From NCBI GenBank assembly GCA_964434345.1, contig CAYSUY010000029.1, positions 1 through 30,015 on the forward strand: DNA of 30,015 nucleotides, in the 5' to 3' direction. This document shows positions 16,205 through 23,752 of this stretch, piece by piece. A model generated the notes under the pieces. The model did no database searches. It was not told where the DNA came from and worked only from the letters and a program-made list of their open reading frames with translations. Positions within the stretch are counted from its first letter, which is position 1, and every line of letters begins with the position of its first letter. Position numbers and translations under genes: made by a program. The stretch comes from CAIOSQ01 sp964434345. GTDB taxonomy: Bacteria > Pseudomonadota > Alphaproteobacteria > CACIAM-22H2.

Positions 16205-17199
16205 AGATAGGGATCCGCCGCCGCGAGATGGCCGCGCACATAGCGCGCGACGCCCTCTTCGAGCGGCGTGAAGGGACGGTCGTAGCCGGCGGCACGCAGA
16301 CGGTCGAGCCGCGCTTCGGTGAAATACTGGTAGTGGGCGCGCAGCTCGGGCGGCATGTCGCGGAAGACGATGGCGGGATCGCGTCCGCAGGCGGCGTAGA
16401 CGGCGCGCGCAAGGTCGAGGAAGCTGCGCGCCCGGCCCGAGCCGACATTGAACAGCCCGCTCACGCGCGGCGTGTCGAGCAGCCACAGCGTCACGTCCAC
16501 GCAATCCCCGACCCACACGAAATCGCGCAGCTGCCCGCCATCCTCGACCCCGTCGCGATGCGACTTGAACAGCGCGAAGCTCTCGCCGCGCGCGGCGATG
16601 GGGTGGATCTGATGCGCCACGGAGCGCTGCGCGCCCTTGTGATACTCGTTCGGTCCGTAGACGTTGAAGAATTTGAGCCCGGCCCATTGCGGTGGCTGCG
16701 GCCGGCCGGCGGCGACCTCCGCCGCGACGAAGCGGTCGAAGAGATGCTTCGACCAGCCATAGGGGTTGAGCGGCCGCAGCCGGGCCAGGGACGTTTCGAT
16801 CCCGTCGTCGTCGAAACCCTGCGTGCCGTCGCCATAGGTCGCCGCGGAGGAGGCATAGACGAGCGGCACCTGGCGCCGCGCGGCCCAGCGCCAGAGCATC
16901 CGCGAGAAGGCGAAATTCTGTTCCAGCACCGCGTCGACGTCGCGCGCGGTGGTGTCGCTGCGCGCGCCCATGTGCACGATCGCGGCGACGTCGTCGGCCT
17001 CCGGTCCGCCGAGCCACGCCGCGAGCCGGTCGGGCGGCACCACGTCATGGAGCCCGCGCTTGGCGACGTTGCGCCATTTGTCGCCGTCGCCAAAGACGTC
17101 GCAGCAGACGAGCCTGACCCCGCCGCGCGCCTCCAGCCCGGCAAGGATGTTCGATCCGATGAAGCCGGCGCCGCCGGTCACGACGATGATCCTGGACAT
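16201..17199 (-). CDS. hldD: ADP-L-glycero-D-manno-heptose 6-epimerase
   Basis: A 332-residue extended SDR (RfaD/HldD). It epimerises ADP-D-glycero-beta-D-manno-heptose at C6 to give the ADP-L,D-heptose used for the lipopolysaccharide inner core. Features are the NADP-binding TGGAGFIGSN (residues 9-18), SSAATYGDG with the catalytic Ser, the YGWSK active-site Tyr-Lys pair and the GLKFFNVYGPNEYHKG segment diagnostic of HldD. The ATG at 17197-17199 gives the canonical start MSRIIVVTGG. Slightly longer than the E. coli enzyme (310). No other heptose genes are in view. It heads the minus-strand envelope run, with a candidate promoter in the short gap to the divergent ubiK. Confidence 0.93.
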   Translation of the reverse strand: MSRIIVVTGGAGFIGSNILAGLEARGGVRLVCCDVFGDGDKWRNVAKRGLHDVVPPDRLAAWLGGPEADDVAAIVHMGARSDTTARDVDAVLEQNFAFSRMLWRWAARRQVPLVYASSAATYGDGTQGFDDDGIETSLARLRPLNPYGWSKHLFDRFVAAEVAAGRPQPPQWAGLKFFNVYGPNEYHKGAQRSVAHQIHPIAARGESFALFKSHRDGVEDGGQLRDFVWVGDCVDVTLWLLDTPRVSGLFNVGSGRARSFLDLARAVYAACGRDPAIVFRDMPPELRAHYQYFTEARLDRLRAAGYDRPFTPLEEGVARYVRGHLAAADPYL

Positions 17200-17206
17200 G
17201 ACCCCG

Positions 17207-17236
17207 CTTATAGGAGCGCCGCTTGCGCCCTTGCAA
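17207..17236 (-). promoter_or_regulatory. Candidate hldD promoter, with a palindromic -35 shared with ubiK
   Basis: On the minus strand TTGCAA (17231-17236) and TATAAG (17207-17212) are 18 bases apart. The -10 ends eight bases from the hldD ATG, so the transcript would be almost leaderless. TTGCAA reads the same on both strands and could also be the -35 for the plus-strand ubiK gene, with a weak GATAGT 16 bases downstream. Confidence 0.35.
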
Positions 17237-17266
17237 CAGCGCACCCCCATGCGATAGTCGCGGGCC

Positions 17267-17584
17267 ATGCAGAGCCAGAACCGTTTCCTCGACGATCTCG
17301 CCCGCGCCGCCAGCGGCGCCCTCGGTGCCTTCGGCGGCCTCAAGGCCGAACTCGACCAGCAGGTCCGCGCCATCACCGAGCGCTTCCTGCGCAGCCAGGA
17401 CCTGGTGACGCGCGAGGAATTCGAGGCGGTCAAGGAGATGGCCGCCCGTGCCCGCGCCGAGGCCGAGGACCTGCGCGCCCGCCTGGACCGCATGGACGCC
17501 GCGGCGGGACACGTCGCATCCGCGCGAACCCCCGCGGCGAACGACGTCGCGGCGCCGGACTCCGAGTCGCAGCCACCAGCCTGA
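17267..17584 (+). CDS. ubiK: UbiK family accessory factor (BMFP domain)
   Basis: A 105-residue small protein of the UbiK/YqiC (BMFP) family. UbiK assists aerobic ubiquinone biosynthesis, interacting with UbiJ, and has membrane-fusion-like and trimeric coiled-coil properties. The N-terminal MQSQNRFLDDLARAASGA amphipathic part is followed by a helical coiled coil (about 45-80, QDLVTREEFEAVKEMAARARAEAEDLRARL). The last 25 residues are a low-complexity Ala/Pro/Ser tail. It is divergent to hldD, separated by 67 bases. The 208 bases downstream to the next chosen start hold no recognised gene. Confidence 0.88.
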   Translation: MQSQNRFLDDLARAASGALGAFGGLKAELDQQVRAITERFLRSQDLVTREEFEAVKEMAARARAEAEDLRARLDRMDAAAGHVASARTPAANDVAAPDSESQPPA

Positions 17585-17792
17585 ATCGTCGGGCTGCGTT
17601 TTCGGGGGTTTTCGCCGCCGCGGGGTATTTTCCTTGCGGCGTCGCGGAGCCTTTGGCACCCTACTCGATATAGCGTGTGGCTCGCGAATCGCCCGCAAGA
17701 TGCTGATGCTGCATCGCATCGAGACGGGGGATCACGCGGGTCGCCGCCAGCCGGCGCCCCCCTGGTCTCCCTTCCGAGGCATCTCGCACGCG

Positions 17793-18296
17793 ATGTACGG
17801 CCGCACCGACGAAGCCCGCTCGAACACCTCCAACCCCCTGGATCTCCTGGAGGAAATGGCCTCCGCCCAGGACTGGGCCTTCGACCGGCCGGGCGACGGG
17901 GAGTTCGTGGCCCGGATCGTGGGCCGCTGGAGCGACTACCAGCTGCATTTTTCCTGGAACCACGACCACAGCGTCCTGCAACTGTTCTGCGGCGTCGATC
18001 TGCGCGTGCCACGCCATCGCCGCGCGGCCGTGAGCGAATTGCTGATGCTCGCCAATGGCCGCATGTGGATGGGACATTTCGACCTGCCCCGCGACGACGA
18101 CATGCCGCTGTTCCGCCACGCCGTGCCCTTGCGCGGGATCCGCGGCGCCTCGGTCGAACTGCTCGAGGACCTGATCGAAGGCGCCGTCAACGAATGCGAG
18201 CGCTACCATCCGGCGCTGCAATTCGTCGTCTGGGGCGGCAAGGCGCCGGACGAAGCGATGGCGGCGTCGCTGCTGGATATCCGGGGCGAGGCCTGA
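17793..18296 (+). CDS. YbjN domain-containing protein
   Basis: A 167-residue YbjN-family protein. The function of the family is poorly defined; E. coli YbjN affects motility and stress responses, and the fold resembles type III secretion chaperones. The pattern NPLDLLEEMASAQDWAFDR, GRWSDYQLHFSWNHDHSVLQLFC and MWMGHFDLPRDDDMPLFRHAVPLRG is characteristic of alphaproteobacterial members. The frame is open further upstream to an ATG at 17699, but the extra 31 residues are basic/Pro-rich and not expected of the family. I therefore chose the ATG at 17793, although its ribosome binding site is weak. In many alphaproteobacteria this gene precedes proC, as here. Confidence 0.85.
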   Translation: MYGRTDEARSNTSNPLDLLEEMASAQDWAFDRPGDGEFVARIVGRWSDYQLHFSWNHDHSVLQLFCGVDLRVPRHRRAAVSELLMLANGRMWMGHFDLPRDDDMPLFRHAVPLRGIRGASVELLEDLIEGAVNECERYHPALQFVVWGGKAPDEAMAASLLDIRGEA

Positions 18297-18313
18297 CGCC
18301 CGGCGACCGGGCG
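18297..18313 (+). terminator. GC hairpin after the YbjN-family gene
   Basis: Perfect 7-base stem CGCCCGG / CCGGGCG around a three-base loop, starting just after the stop codon of the YbjN-family gene. No T-tract follows, so it may act as an mRNA stabiliser or weak terminator before proC. Confidence 0.3.
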
Positions 18314-18343
18314 CATGACATCGAAGCTAGGGGGAGGAGCGCC

Positions 18344-19162
18344 ATGGACACGGCGGGATTGCTGTTGGTCGGCTGCGGCAAGATGGGCGGTGCCATGCTC
18401 GCGGGATGGCTCGCCGCGGACGGCACGCCGCGTCCGGTGGTCGTCGTCGAACCGAACCCGGCGCCCGGCACCGTGCCGGCTGGCCAGGACGGGCTCGTCC
18501 ACGTCGCCACGGCAGCCGGCATCCCTGCCGGCTTCCGGCCCGAAGTCGTCGTTCTCGCGACCAAGCCGCAGGTGATGGACGAGGTCGTGCCCGCCTATGC
18601 CCGGTTCGCCGGTCCCGGCACGGTCTTCGTCTCGGTCGCGGCCGGCCGCACCCTCGCCTATTTCGGACACCATCTCGGCGCCGCCGCCGCGATCGTGCGC
18701 ACCATGCCCAATACCCCGGCGCAGGTCGGGCGGGGCATAACGGTGTGCTGTGCCAACGCCACGACGACCGCGGCGCAGCGCGCCCTCGCCGACCGGCTGA
18801 TGGCGGCCGTCGGCGATGTCGGCTGGGTCGAGGACGAGGCGCTGATCGACGCGGTGACCGCGGTTTCCGGCAGCGGCCCCGCCTACGCGTTCCTGCTCGC
18901 GGAATGCATGGCCGAAGCCGGACGCGAGGCCGGTCTGCCAGAGGACCTCGCGATGCGTCTTGCCCGCGCCACCGTCGCCGGGGCGGGCGAATTGCTGCAC
19001 CGTGCGACCGAGAGCGCGGGCCAGCTGCGCCGCAACGTGACCTCGCCCAACGGCACGACCGCGGCGGCGCTGGAGGTCCTGATGGCGCCGGACGGTCTGC
19101 AGCCGCTGATCTCGCGCGCCGTCGCGGCCGCGGCGCGGCGGTCGCGCGAACTGGCGGGCTGA
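18344..19162 (+). CDS. proC: Pyrroline-5-carboxylate reductase
   Basis: A 272-residue ProC that reduces 1-pyrroline-5-carboxylate to L-proline with NAD(P)H, the last step of proline synthesis. The Rossmann start VGCGKMGGAMLAGW (about residues 9-22), the TKPQVMDEV segment, the MPNTPAQVGRG motif and the C-terminal SGSGPAYAFLLAE region with the TSPNGTT element are all present. The ATG has a strong GGGGGAGGAG ribosome binding site. It is seven bases ahead of the YbaK-family gene and probably co-transcribed with it. Cytoplasmic, full length. Confidence 0.95.
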   Translation: MDTAGLLLVGCGKMGGAMLAGWLAADGTPRPVVVVEPNPAPGTVPAGQDGLVHVATAAGIPAGFRPEVVVLATKPQVMDEVVPAYARFAGPGTVFVSVAAGRTLAYFGHHLGAAAAIVRTMPNTPAQVGRGITVCCANATTTAAQRALADRLMAAVGDVGWVEDEALIDAVTAVSGSGPAYAFLLAECMAEAGREAGLPEDLAMRLARATVAGAGELLHRATESAGQLRRNVTSPNGTTAAALEVLMAPDGLQPLISRAVAAAARRSRELAG

Positions 19163-19169
19163 GCGCGCG

Positions 19170-19646
19170 ATGGCGCAGTCGCCATCGGTCGCCCGCGTCG
19201 CGCAGGCCCTGCGCGACGCGGGTCTCGACAACGCGATCGTCGAACTCGCGGACACGACGCGCAGCGCCGCCGAGGCCGCGCAGGCGATCGGTTGCGACGT
19301 CGCCCAGATCGCGAAATCTGTCGTCTTCCGCAGCGGCGGCGGGCGGCCGGTCCTCGTCGTGGCTTCGGGCGCGAACCGCATCGACGAGGTCAAGCTCGCC
19401 ACCCTGCTCGGCGAGCGCATCCTCAAGGCCGACGCGGCGTATGTGCGCGAGCGGACAGGCTTCGCGATCGGTGGCGTGGCGCCGATCGCGCACGCGACGC
19501 CGCCGCATGTCTTCCTGGACCAGGATCTCTTCGCGTTTTCGCGCATCTATGCCGCAGCCGGGTCGCCATTCGCGGTCTTCGCGCTCGCGCCGGACGACTT
19601 GGAGCGCATGACCGGCGGCCGCCGCGCCGACATCAGGCGGACCTGA
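19170..19646 (+). CDS. YbaK/EbsC-type aminoacyl-tRNA deacylase domain protein
   Basis: A 158-residue single-domain protein of the YbaK/ProX superfamily. Members hydrolyse mischarged tRNAs in trans, for example Cys-tRNA(Pro) or Ala-tRNA(Pro). The conserved Lys49 in QIAKSVVFRS and the GFAIGGVAPIAHATPPHVFLD segment (family GGVxP core) are present. It is not possible to decide between YbaK, ProXp-ala and related subgroups from sequence alone. It starts eight bases after proC, an association with proline metabolism that fits editing of tRNA(Pro), though this is inference. Confidence 0.88.
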   Translation: MAQSPSVARVAQALRDAGLDNAIVELADTTRSAAEAAQAIGCDVAQIAKSVVFRSGGGRPVLVVASGANRIDEVKLATLLGERILKADAAYVRERTGFAIGGVAPIAHATPPHVFLDQDLFAFSRIYAAAGSPFAVFALAPDDLERMTGGRRADIRRT

Positions 19647-19667
19647 CCGGACCTGACCGGACCCGAT
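19638..19667 (+). repeat. Short tandem repeat across the end of the YbaK-family gene
   Basis: A ten-base unit GGACCTGACC occurs twice in tandem (19638-19657) followed by a degenerate third copy (19658-19667). The first copy contains the stop codon of the YbaK-family gene. Confidence 0.7.
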
Positions 19668-19727
19668 CGGCGCTTGCCCTCGGCGCCGACGCGACTACTC
19701 TGAGGCCGGTATTCAACGGAGGACAGC

Positions 19728-20366
19728 ATGGCCGGGCGCCGATCGGGATCTGGCGGACGCAAGGGCAAGGCGACGGCGGACGAACGCCCCGCGACGGCCG
19801 ACGCGGTCATCGCCGCCGCGATGCGCCTGTTCGCCGAGCGCGGCTGGCAGGACACGTCGCTTGCGGGCATCGGCGAAGCGGCCGGCATCGGCTTTTCGGA
19901 ACTCCACGCCCTCTTCCCGTCCAAGACGGCGGTGCTGCGCGCATTCCTGTCCGGCGTCGACCATACGGTCCTGGCCACCGCGCCGGAGGCCGATGCGTCG
20001 GTGCGCGAGGCGCTGTTCGAACTCATGATGCGGCGCTTCGACGCGCTGCAACCGCATCGCGCCGCGATGCAGCGCCTCGCGCGCGACCTGCCGCGCGATC
20101 CGGCCGCCGCGGCCTGCGTCGCCATGCGCGTCTGCCGCTCGATCGGCGCGATCGCCGAGCGCGCCGGCGTCACGACGGCGGGACCGCTGGGCGCCATGCG
20201 CGTCAAGGCGCTGGTGGGTCTCCACGCCTGGGTCGTTCGGGCCTGGCTCGCCGACGACAGCGCCGACATGGCGCGCACGATGAAGGCGCTCGACAAGGGG
20301 CTCGAACGTCTGGAGGCGATCGCCCAGAGCTTTCCCGGGGCAAGGCCGCTGCCTGCCGCCGCCTGA
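19728..20366 (+). CDS. TetR/AcrR-family transcriptional regulator
   Basis: A 212-residue one-component regulator. After a basic Gly/Arg/Lys-rich leader (1-20), residues about 22-70 form the TetR helix-turn-helix (ADAVIAAAMRLFAERGW, then LAGIGEAAGIGFSELHALFPSK). The remaining helical ligand-binding domain is not specific to a named subfamily. A GGAGGA ribosome binding site precedes the ATG. The phasin gene follows after 37 bases in the same direction, so it may regulate polyhydroxyalkanoate or lipid functions; this rests on neighbourhood only. It is not related in sequence to the usual PhaR repressor. Confidence 0.85.
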   Translation: MAGRRSGSGGRKGKATADERPATADAVIAAAMRLFAERGWQDTSLAGIGEAAGIGFSELHALFPSKTAVLRAFLSGVDHTVLATAPEADASVREALFELMMRRFDALQPHRAAMQRLARDLPRDPAAAACVAMRVCRSIGAIAERAGVTTAGPLGAMRVKALVGLHAWVVRAWLADDSADMARTMKALDKGLERLEAIAQSFPGARPLPAAA

Positions 20367-20403
20367 CCCGCGACCAATCCCGAGACCTGAAAGGATCCCC
20401 AGC

Positions 20404-20862
20404 ATGGCGAACCCCGGCAATCCCTTCGGCAACTTCGATCCGCGCGCCTTCATGGACATGGGAAAGCTCGGCGCCACCCCGCCGGCCTTCGACATGGGCG
20501 CCCTCGTCGAGGCGCAGCGGCGCAACGTCGAGGCGCTGACGCGCGCCAACCAGGTCGCCGCCGAAGGCATGCAGGCGCTCGCGCAGCGCCACGCGGAGAT
20601 GCTGCGCCAGTCCCTGGACCAGGCTGGTCAGGCGCTGCGCGCGCTGATGGCGGCCGGCAGCCCGGAGGACAAGGCGGCGCAGCAGGCGGACATCGCACGC
20701 GACGGCTTCGAGCAGGTCATGGCGAATGCGCGCGAACTGGTGGAGATCGCGACCCGCGCCCAGAGCGAAGCGGGCGATGTCCTCGCCCAGCGCGTCGCCT
20801 CGAGCCTCACCGAACTCAAGGCCGCGATCGCGTCCGGCCAGAAGACCGGCGCGAAGCGCTGA
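20404..20862 (+). CDS. Phasin family protein
   Basis: A 152-residue phasin, a protein that coats polyhydroxyalkanoate granules and controls their size and number. The N-terminal part is Gly/Asn/Pro-rich (MANPGNPFGNFDPRAFMDMG) and from about residue 38 the protein is a long amphipathic helix rich in Ala, Gln and Glu (EAQRRNVEALTRANQVAAEGMQALAQRH) characteristic of the family. No signal peptide. It lies between a TetR regulator and csaA. Its presence is the only sign in the window that the organism stores polyesters; no synthase or depolymerase is in view. Confidence 0.88.
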   Translation: MANPGNPFGNFDPRAFMDMGKLGATPPAFDMGALVEAQRRNVEALTRANQVAAEGMQALAQRHAEMLRQSLDQAGQALRALMAAGSPEDKAAQQADIARDGFEQVMANARELVEIATRAQSEAGDVLAQRVASSLTELKAAIASGQKTGAKR

Positions 20863-20885
20863 CCCGTCGCACGAGGCCCCGCCCC

Positions 20886-21221
20886 ATGACGATCAGCTAC
20901 GACGATTTCGCGCGCGTCGACATCCGCGTCGGCACGATCATCGAGGTCGAGCCCTTTCCCCAGGCGCGCAAGCCCGCCTACAAGCTCAAGGTCGATCTCG
21001 GGCCGGAAATCGGGATCAAGCGCAGCTCCGCGCAGCTCACCGTCCACTACACGCCCGAGACGCTGCTCGGGCGGCAGGTCGCCGCGGTGGTCAATTTCCC
21101 GCCGCGGCAGATCGGGCCGTTCATGTCCGAGGTGCTGGTCCTGGGTTTCCCCGATCCCGACGGCGCCGTCGTGCTGATCGGGCCGGAGCGCAGCGTGCCG
21201 AACGGCGGCAAGCTGTTCTGA
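20886..21221 (+). CDS. csaA: tRNA-binding/chaperone protein CsaA
   Basis: A 111-residue protein that is a single OB-fold tRNA-binding domain of the CsaA type, described in Bacillus as an export-related chaperone and structurally similar to the C-terminal domain of methionyl-tRNA synthetase. Family markers are YDDFARVDIRVGTIIEVEPFPQARKPAYKL, SSAQLT and GRQVAAVVNFPPRQIGPFMSEVLVLG. It starts 23 bases after the phasin gene and ends convergent with the histidine kinase gene, 27 bases from its stop. Its role in alphaproteobacteria is not well defined. Confidence 0.93.
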   Translation: MTISYDDFARVDIRVGTIIEVEPFPQARKPAYKLKVDLGPEIGIKRSSAQLTVHYTPETLLGRQVAAVVNFPPRQIGPFMSEVLVLGFPDPDGAVVLIGPERSVPNGGKLF

Positions 21222-21239
21222 GGCGAAGCCGGGACGGAA

Positions 21240-21257
21240 CCGGTCGGCTCAGACCGG
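21240..21257. terminator. Hairpin between convergent csaA and sensor kinase genes
   Basis: Perfect six-base arms CCGGTC (21240-21245) and GACCGG (21252-21257) with a six-base loop. It lies 18 bases after the csaA stop and includes the kinase stop codon in its loop. There is no T-tract on either strand; possible bidirectional terminator or chance. Confidence 0.25.
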
Positions 21258-22565
21258 CAGCTTGATCCGCACCCGCAGGCCGCCGAGCGGCGCGTCCTCG
21301 AGCCAGATGTCGCCGCCATGCGCGCGGACCACGTCGCGCGCGATGGTCAGGCCGAGCCCGACGCCGCCGGTGGACGAGTTGCGCGACGCGTCGAGCCGGA
21401 AGAAGGGCTTGAACACCTCCTCGCGCAGGCCCGACGGGATGCCCGGCCCGTCGTCGTCGATCAGGATCTTCACCGAACGCTCCCGCCGCTTGGCGCGCAG
21501 TTCGATCCGGGCGCCGTGCCGCGTCGCGTTGGCGAGCAGGTTGCGGATCGAGCGACGCACCGCCTGGGGACGCAGGGAGATCACGAGATCGCCCTCGGTG
21601 ATCAGTCGCACGGGATGGCCCTCGCGCTGCTCGCCGGCGACCAGATCGGCCAGCAGGCGGGCGAGATCGGTCGGCTCCGGCTGCTCCTCGCCGTCGCCGC
21701 GCACGAAGGCGAGATAGCTCTCGACCATCCGCTCCATGTCGGCGATGTCCGCGCGCAGCCCGGCGACCGACGGGCTGTCGTCGAGCAGGGCCAGTTCCAG
21801 CTTCATGCGCGTCAACGGCGTGCGCAGGTCGTGGCTGATCCCGGCCAGCATCTCCGTGCGCTGCAGCAGGAAGCGACGCAGCCGCTCGCGCATCACGACG
21901 AAGGCGGCGCCGGCCTGGCGCACTTCCGACGCGCCGGAAGGCCGGTAGCCCTCGATGTCGCCGCCCTTCCCGAACGCCTCCGAGACCGCGGCCAGTTCGC
22001 GGATGGGACGGACCTGGTTGCGCATGAAGACCGAGGCGATCGCGAAGAGCAGGATCGACGACCCGACCATCCAGAGGATCATGACATAGGCGTTGGTGGT
22101 GAAGACGCGCTCGCGGCTGACGACGATTTGCATCACGCCGGTGTCGAGCTGGACCAGCAGGATGACGTCGCGCGGCTGCCCCCAGACGTCGAGGTCGAAG
22201 GGTCGGCCGACGCGCTCGCGCAGCGCCTGCACCATGCGCCGCTCCAGGATGCCCGAGCCTTCGCCCGCCATGGGCGCGGCGAGCCGCGCGCCGTCGCTGA
22301 CCGCGATGCGCATGCCGAGCTGGCGCTCCGCCATCGCCAGCGTCGCCGCGCGATCCTCCGGACCCGGCGCGCGCTGCCAATGCTCGATCGTCATCGCGAC
22401 CTCGCCGGCGATGGCATGGGTAAGGCGCCGCGTCACCGTCTCCCAGACGCGGTCGTAGAAGACGAAGATGCCCACCGCCTGGACCAGGATCAGCGGCAGG
22501 ACGGTGATGATCACCGCACGCCCGAAAAGCGTGCGCGGCAACAGCGATTTGAGCAGGCCGGTCAT
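21249..22565 (-). CDS. EnvZ-type membrane sensor histidine kinase
   Basis: A 438-residue sensor kinase. One membrane helix at about 17-37 and a second at about 159-181 flank a periplasmic domain of about 120 residues; a HAMP linker follows (about 182-233). The phospho-accepting His245 lies in AGISHDLRTPLTRMKLELAL, an EnvZ-like H-box. The catalytic ATPase domain shows the N-box RNLLANATRHG, G1 DDDGPGIP and G2 GGVGLGLTIARD. It should phosphorylate the OmpR-type regulator encoded two bases upstream. The periplasmic signal is unknown. It is the last gene of a run that contains molybdenum-cofactor genes, which is unusual for an EnvZ/OmpR pair. Confidence 0.93.
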   Translation of the reverse strand: MTGLLKSLLPRTLFGRAVIITVLPLILVQAVGIFVFYDRVWETVTRRLTHAIAGEVAMTIEHWQRAPGPEDRAATLAMAERQLGMRIAVSDGARLAAPMAGEGSGILERRMVQALRERVGRPFDLDVWGQPRDVILLVQLDTGVMQIVVSRERVFTTNAYVMILWMVGSSILLFAIASVFMRNQVRPIRELAAVSEAFGKGGDIEGYRPSGASEVRQAGAAFVVMRERLRRFLLQRTEMLAGISHDLRTPLTRMKLELALLDDSPSVAGLRADIADMERMVESYLAFVRGDGEEQPEPTDLARLLADLVAGEQREGHPVRLITEGDLVISLRPQAVRRSIRNLLANATRHGARIELRAKRRERSVKILIDDDGPGIPSGLREEVFKPFFRLDASRNSSTGGVGLGLTIARDVVRAHGGDIWLEDAPLGGLRVRIKLPV

Positions 22566-22567
22566 GG

Positions 22568-23251
22568 TCAATCCGTCCGCAGGATGTAGCCGGCGCCGCG
22601 CACGGTCTGCAGCCAGCGGGGATTGCGCGGGTCGTCCTCGAGCTTGCGGCGCAGCCGCGTGACCTGCACGTCGATCGTCCGCTCGCCGCCGTCGACATGC
22701 GCCCGCGCCACCAGGTCCTCGCGCGACACCGCGCTGTCGGCGCGCGCGGCCAGGACGCGCAGCAGCGCCGCCTCGGCGGTCGTGAGCCGGATGGGGATCC
22801 CGTCGCGCGTCAGCTCGTCGCGGGCTGGCGAGAAGCGGAAAGGGCCGAACGCGATCTGGGATGGCGCCACGGCCGGCGGCGGCGCGCGGCGCAGGATCGC
22901 GCGGAGGCGCAGCAGCAGCTCGTCCGGCTCGAAGGGCTTGACCAGATAGTCGTCGGCGCCCGCACTGAGCCCGGCGATGCGGTCGGCCGCCTCGGCCCGC
23001 GCCGTGAGCAGCAGCACCGGCAGCGGCATCGACGCCCGGATATGGCGGGCAAGGTCGAGGCCCGATTCTCCGGGCATCATCACGTCGACCACCGCGAGGT
23101 CGAAGGTGAGCACCGACAGCCGCGCGCGCGCCTCGGCCGCGTCGGCGGCCGTGGTCACCGTGAAGCCGTTGCGCCCCAGGAACTGACGCAGAAGGTCGCG
23201 CAGCCGCGCATCGTCGTCGACGACCAGGACATGGGGGGACGCGCCGGTCAC
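22568..23251 (-). CDS. OmpR-family response regulator
   Basis: A 227-residue response regulator. The receiver domain has the acidic pair DDD near 12-14, phosphorylation site Asp56 in AVVDVMMP, Thr83 in LLTAR and Lys105 in LVKPF. The C-terminal winged helix (about 130-225) ends in the typical RTIDVQVTRLRRKLEDDPRNPRWLQTVRGAGYIL. The GTG at 23249-23251 is the only start that gives the family N-terminus without a long extension. It overlaps the moaE stop (GTGA), so translation is coupled to a molybdopterin synthase subunit. The regulon is unknown; no obvious tandem OmpR sites were seen in the window. Confidence 0.92.
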   Translation of the reverse strand: MTGASPHVLVVDDDARLRDLLRQFLGRNGFTVTTAADAAEARARLSVLTFDLAVVDVMMPGESGLDLARHIRASMPLPVLLLTARAEAADRIAGLSAGADDYLVKPFEPDELLLRLRAILRRAPPPAVAPSQIAFGPFRFSPARDELTRDGIPIRLTTAEAALLRVLAARADSAVSREDLVARAHVDGGERTIDVQVTRLRRKLEDDPRNPRWLQTVRGAGYILRTD

Positions 23252-23748
23252 GACCGCGTCTCCGGTCCCTGCCAGCGTGCCGCGGCCGCATCGTCGCTGG
23301 CACGCGCCTCGACCCAGCGTTCGCCGCCATCGGTCGCCTCGAGCTTCCAGAAGGGCGCGCGGGTCTTGAGGAAATCGATCAGGAAGGCGCAGGCGTCGAA
23401 GGCCGCCTGGCGATGGGCGGAGGCGGCGGCGCAGAGCACGATCCGGTCGCCCGGCTCGAGCCGCCCATGGCGGTGGACGATCAGCGTCGCGTCCAGCGGC
23501 CAGCGCGCATGCGCCTCGTCCGAGATGCGCGCGAGCTCGCGCTCGGTCATACCGGGAAAATGCTCGAGCGTCATCGCACCGACCCGCGCGTCGCCATGGA
23601 TGTCGCGCACGAGGCCGAGGAAGCTGGTGAGGCCGCCGATGCCCGGTCGGCCATGCGTCAGGGCCGCGAGTTCGGCGCCGACATCGAAATCCTCGCGCTG
23701 GACGCGAACCACCACGCACTTTCCCGCGTCGACGGACGGACCGGACAT
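23248..23748 (-). CDS. moaE: Molybdopterin synthase catalytic subunit MoaE
   Basis: A 166-residue MoaE. With MoaD it forms the heterotetramer that inserts two sulfurs into cyclic pyranopterin monophosphate to make molybdopterin. Two conserved lysines, Lys128 and Lys135 in the LKTRAPFWKLE segment, match the active-site pair of E. coli MoaE (Lys119 and Lys126). HxHRxGxLxxGD (VHRHGRLEPGD) and the GLVRDIHGDARVGAMTLEHFPGM region are also typical. It follows moaD by four bases. The C-terminal 25 residues are a variable Ala-rich tail. The response-regulator gene starts within its stop codon. Confidence 0.94.
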   Translation of the reverse strand: MSGPSVDAGKCVVVRVQREDFDVGAELAALTHGRPGIGGLTSFLGLVRDIHGDARVGAMTLEHFPGMTERELARISDEAHARWPLDATLIVHRHGRLEPGDRIVLCAAASAHRQAAFDACAFLIDFLKTRAPFWKLEATDGGERWVEARASDDAAAARWQGPETRS

Positions 23749-23752
23749 CGCC

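Noticed and set aside
17699..17792. Longer N-terminus for the YbjN-family protein
   Set aside because: The extra 31 residues are not typical of the family; retained as an alternative only.
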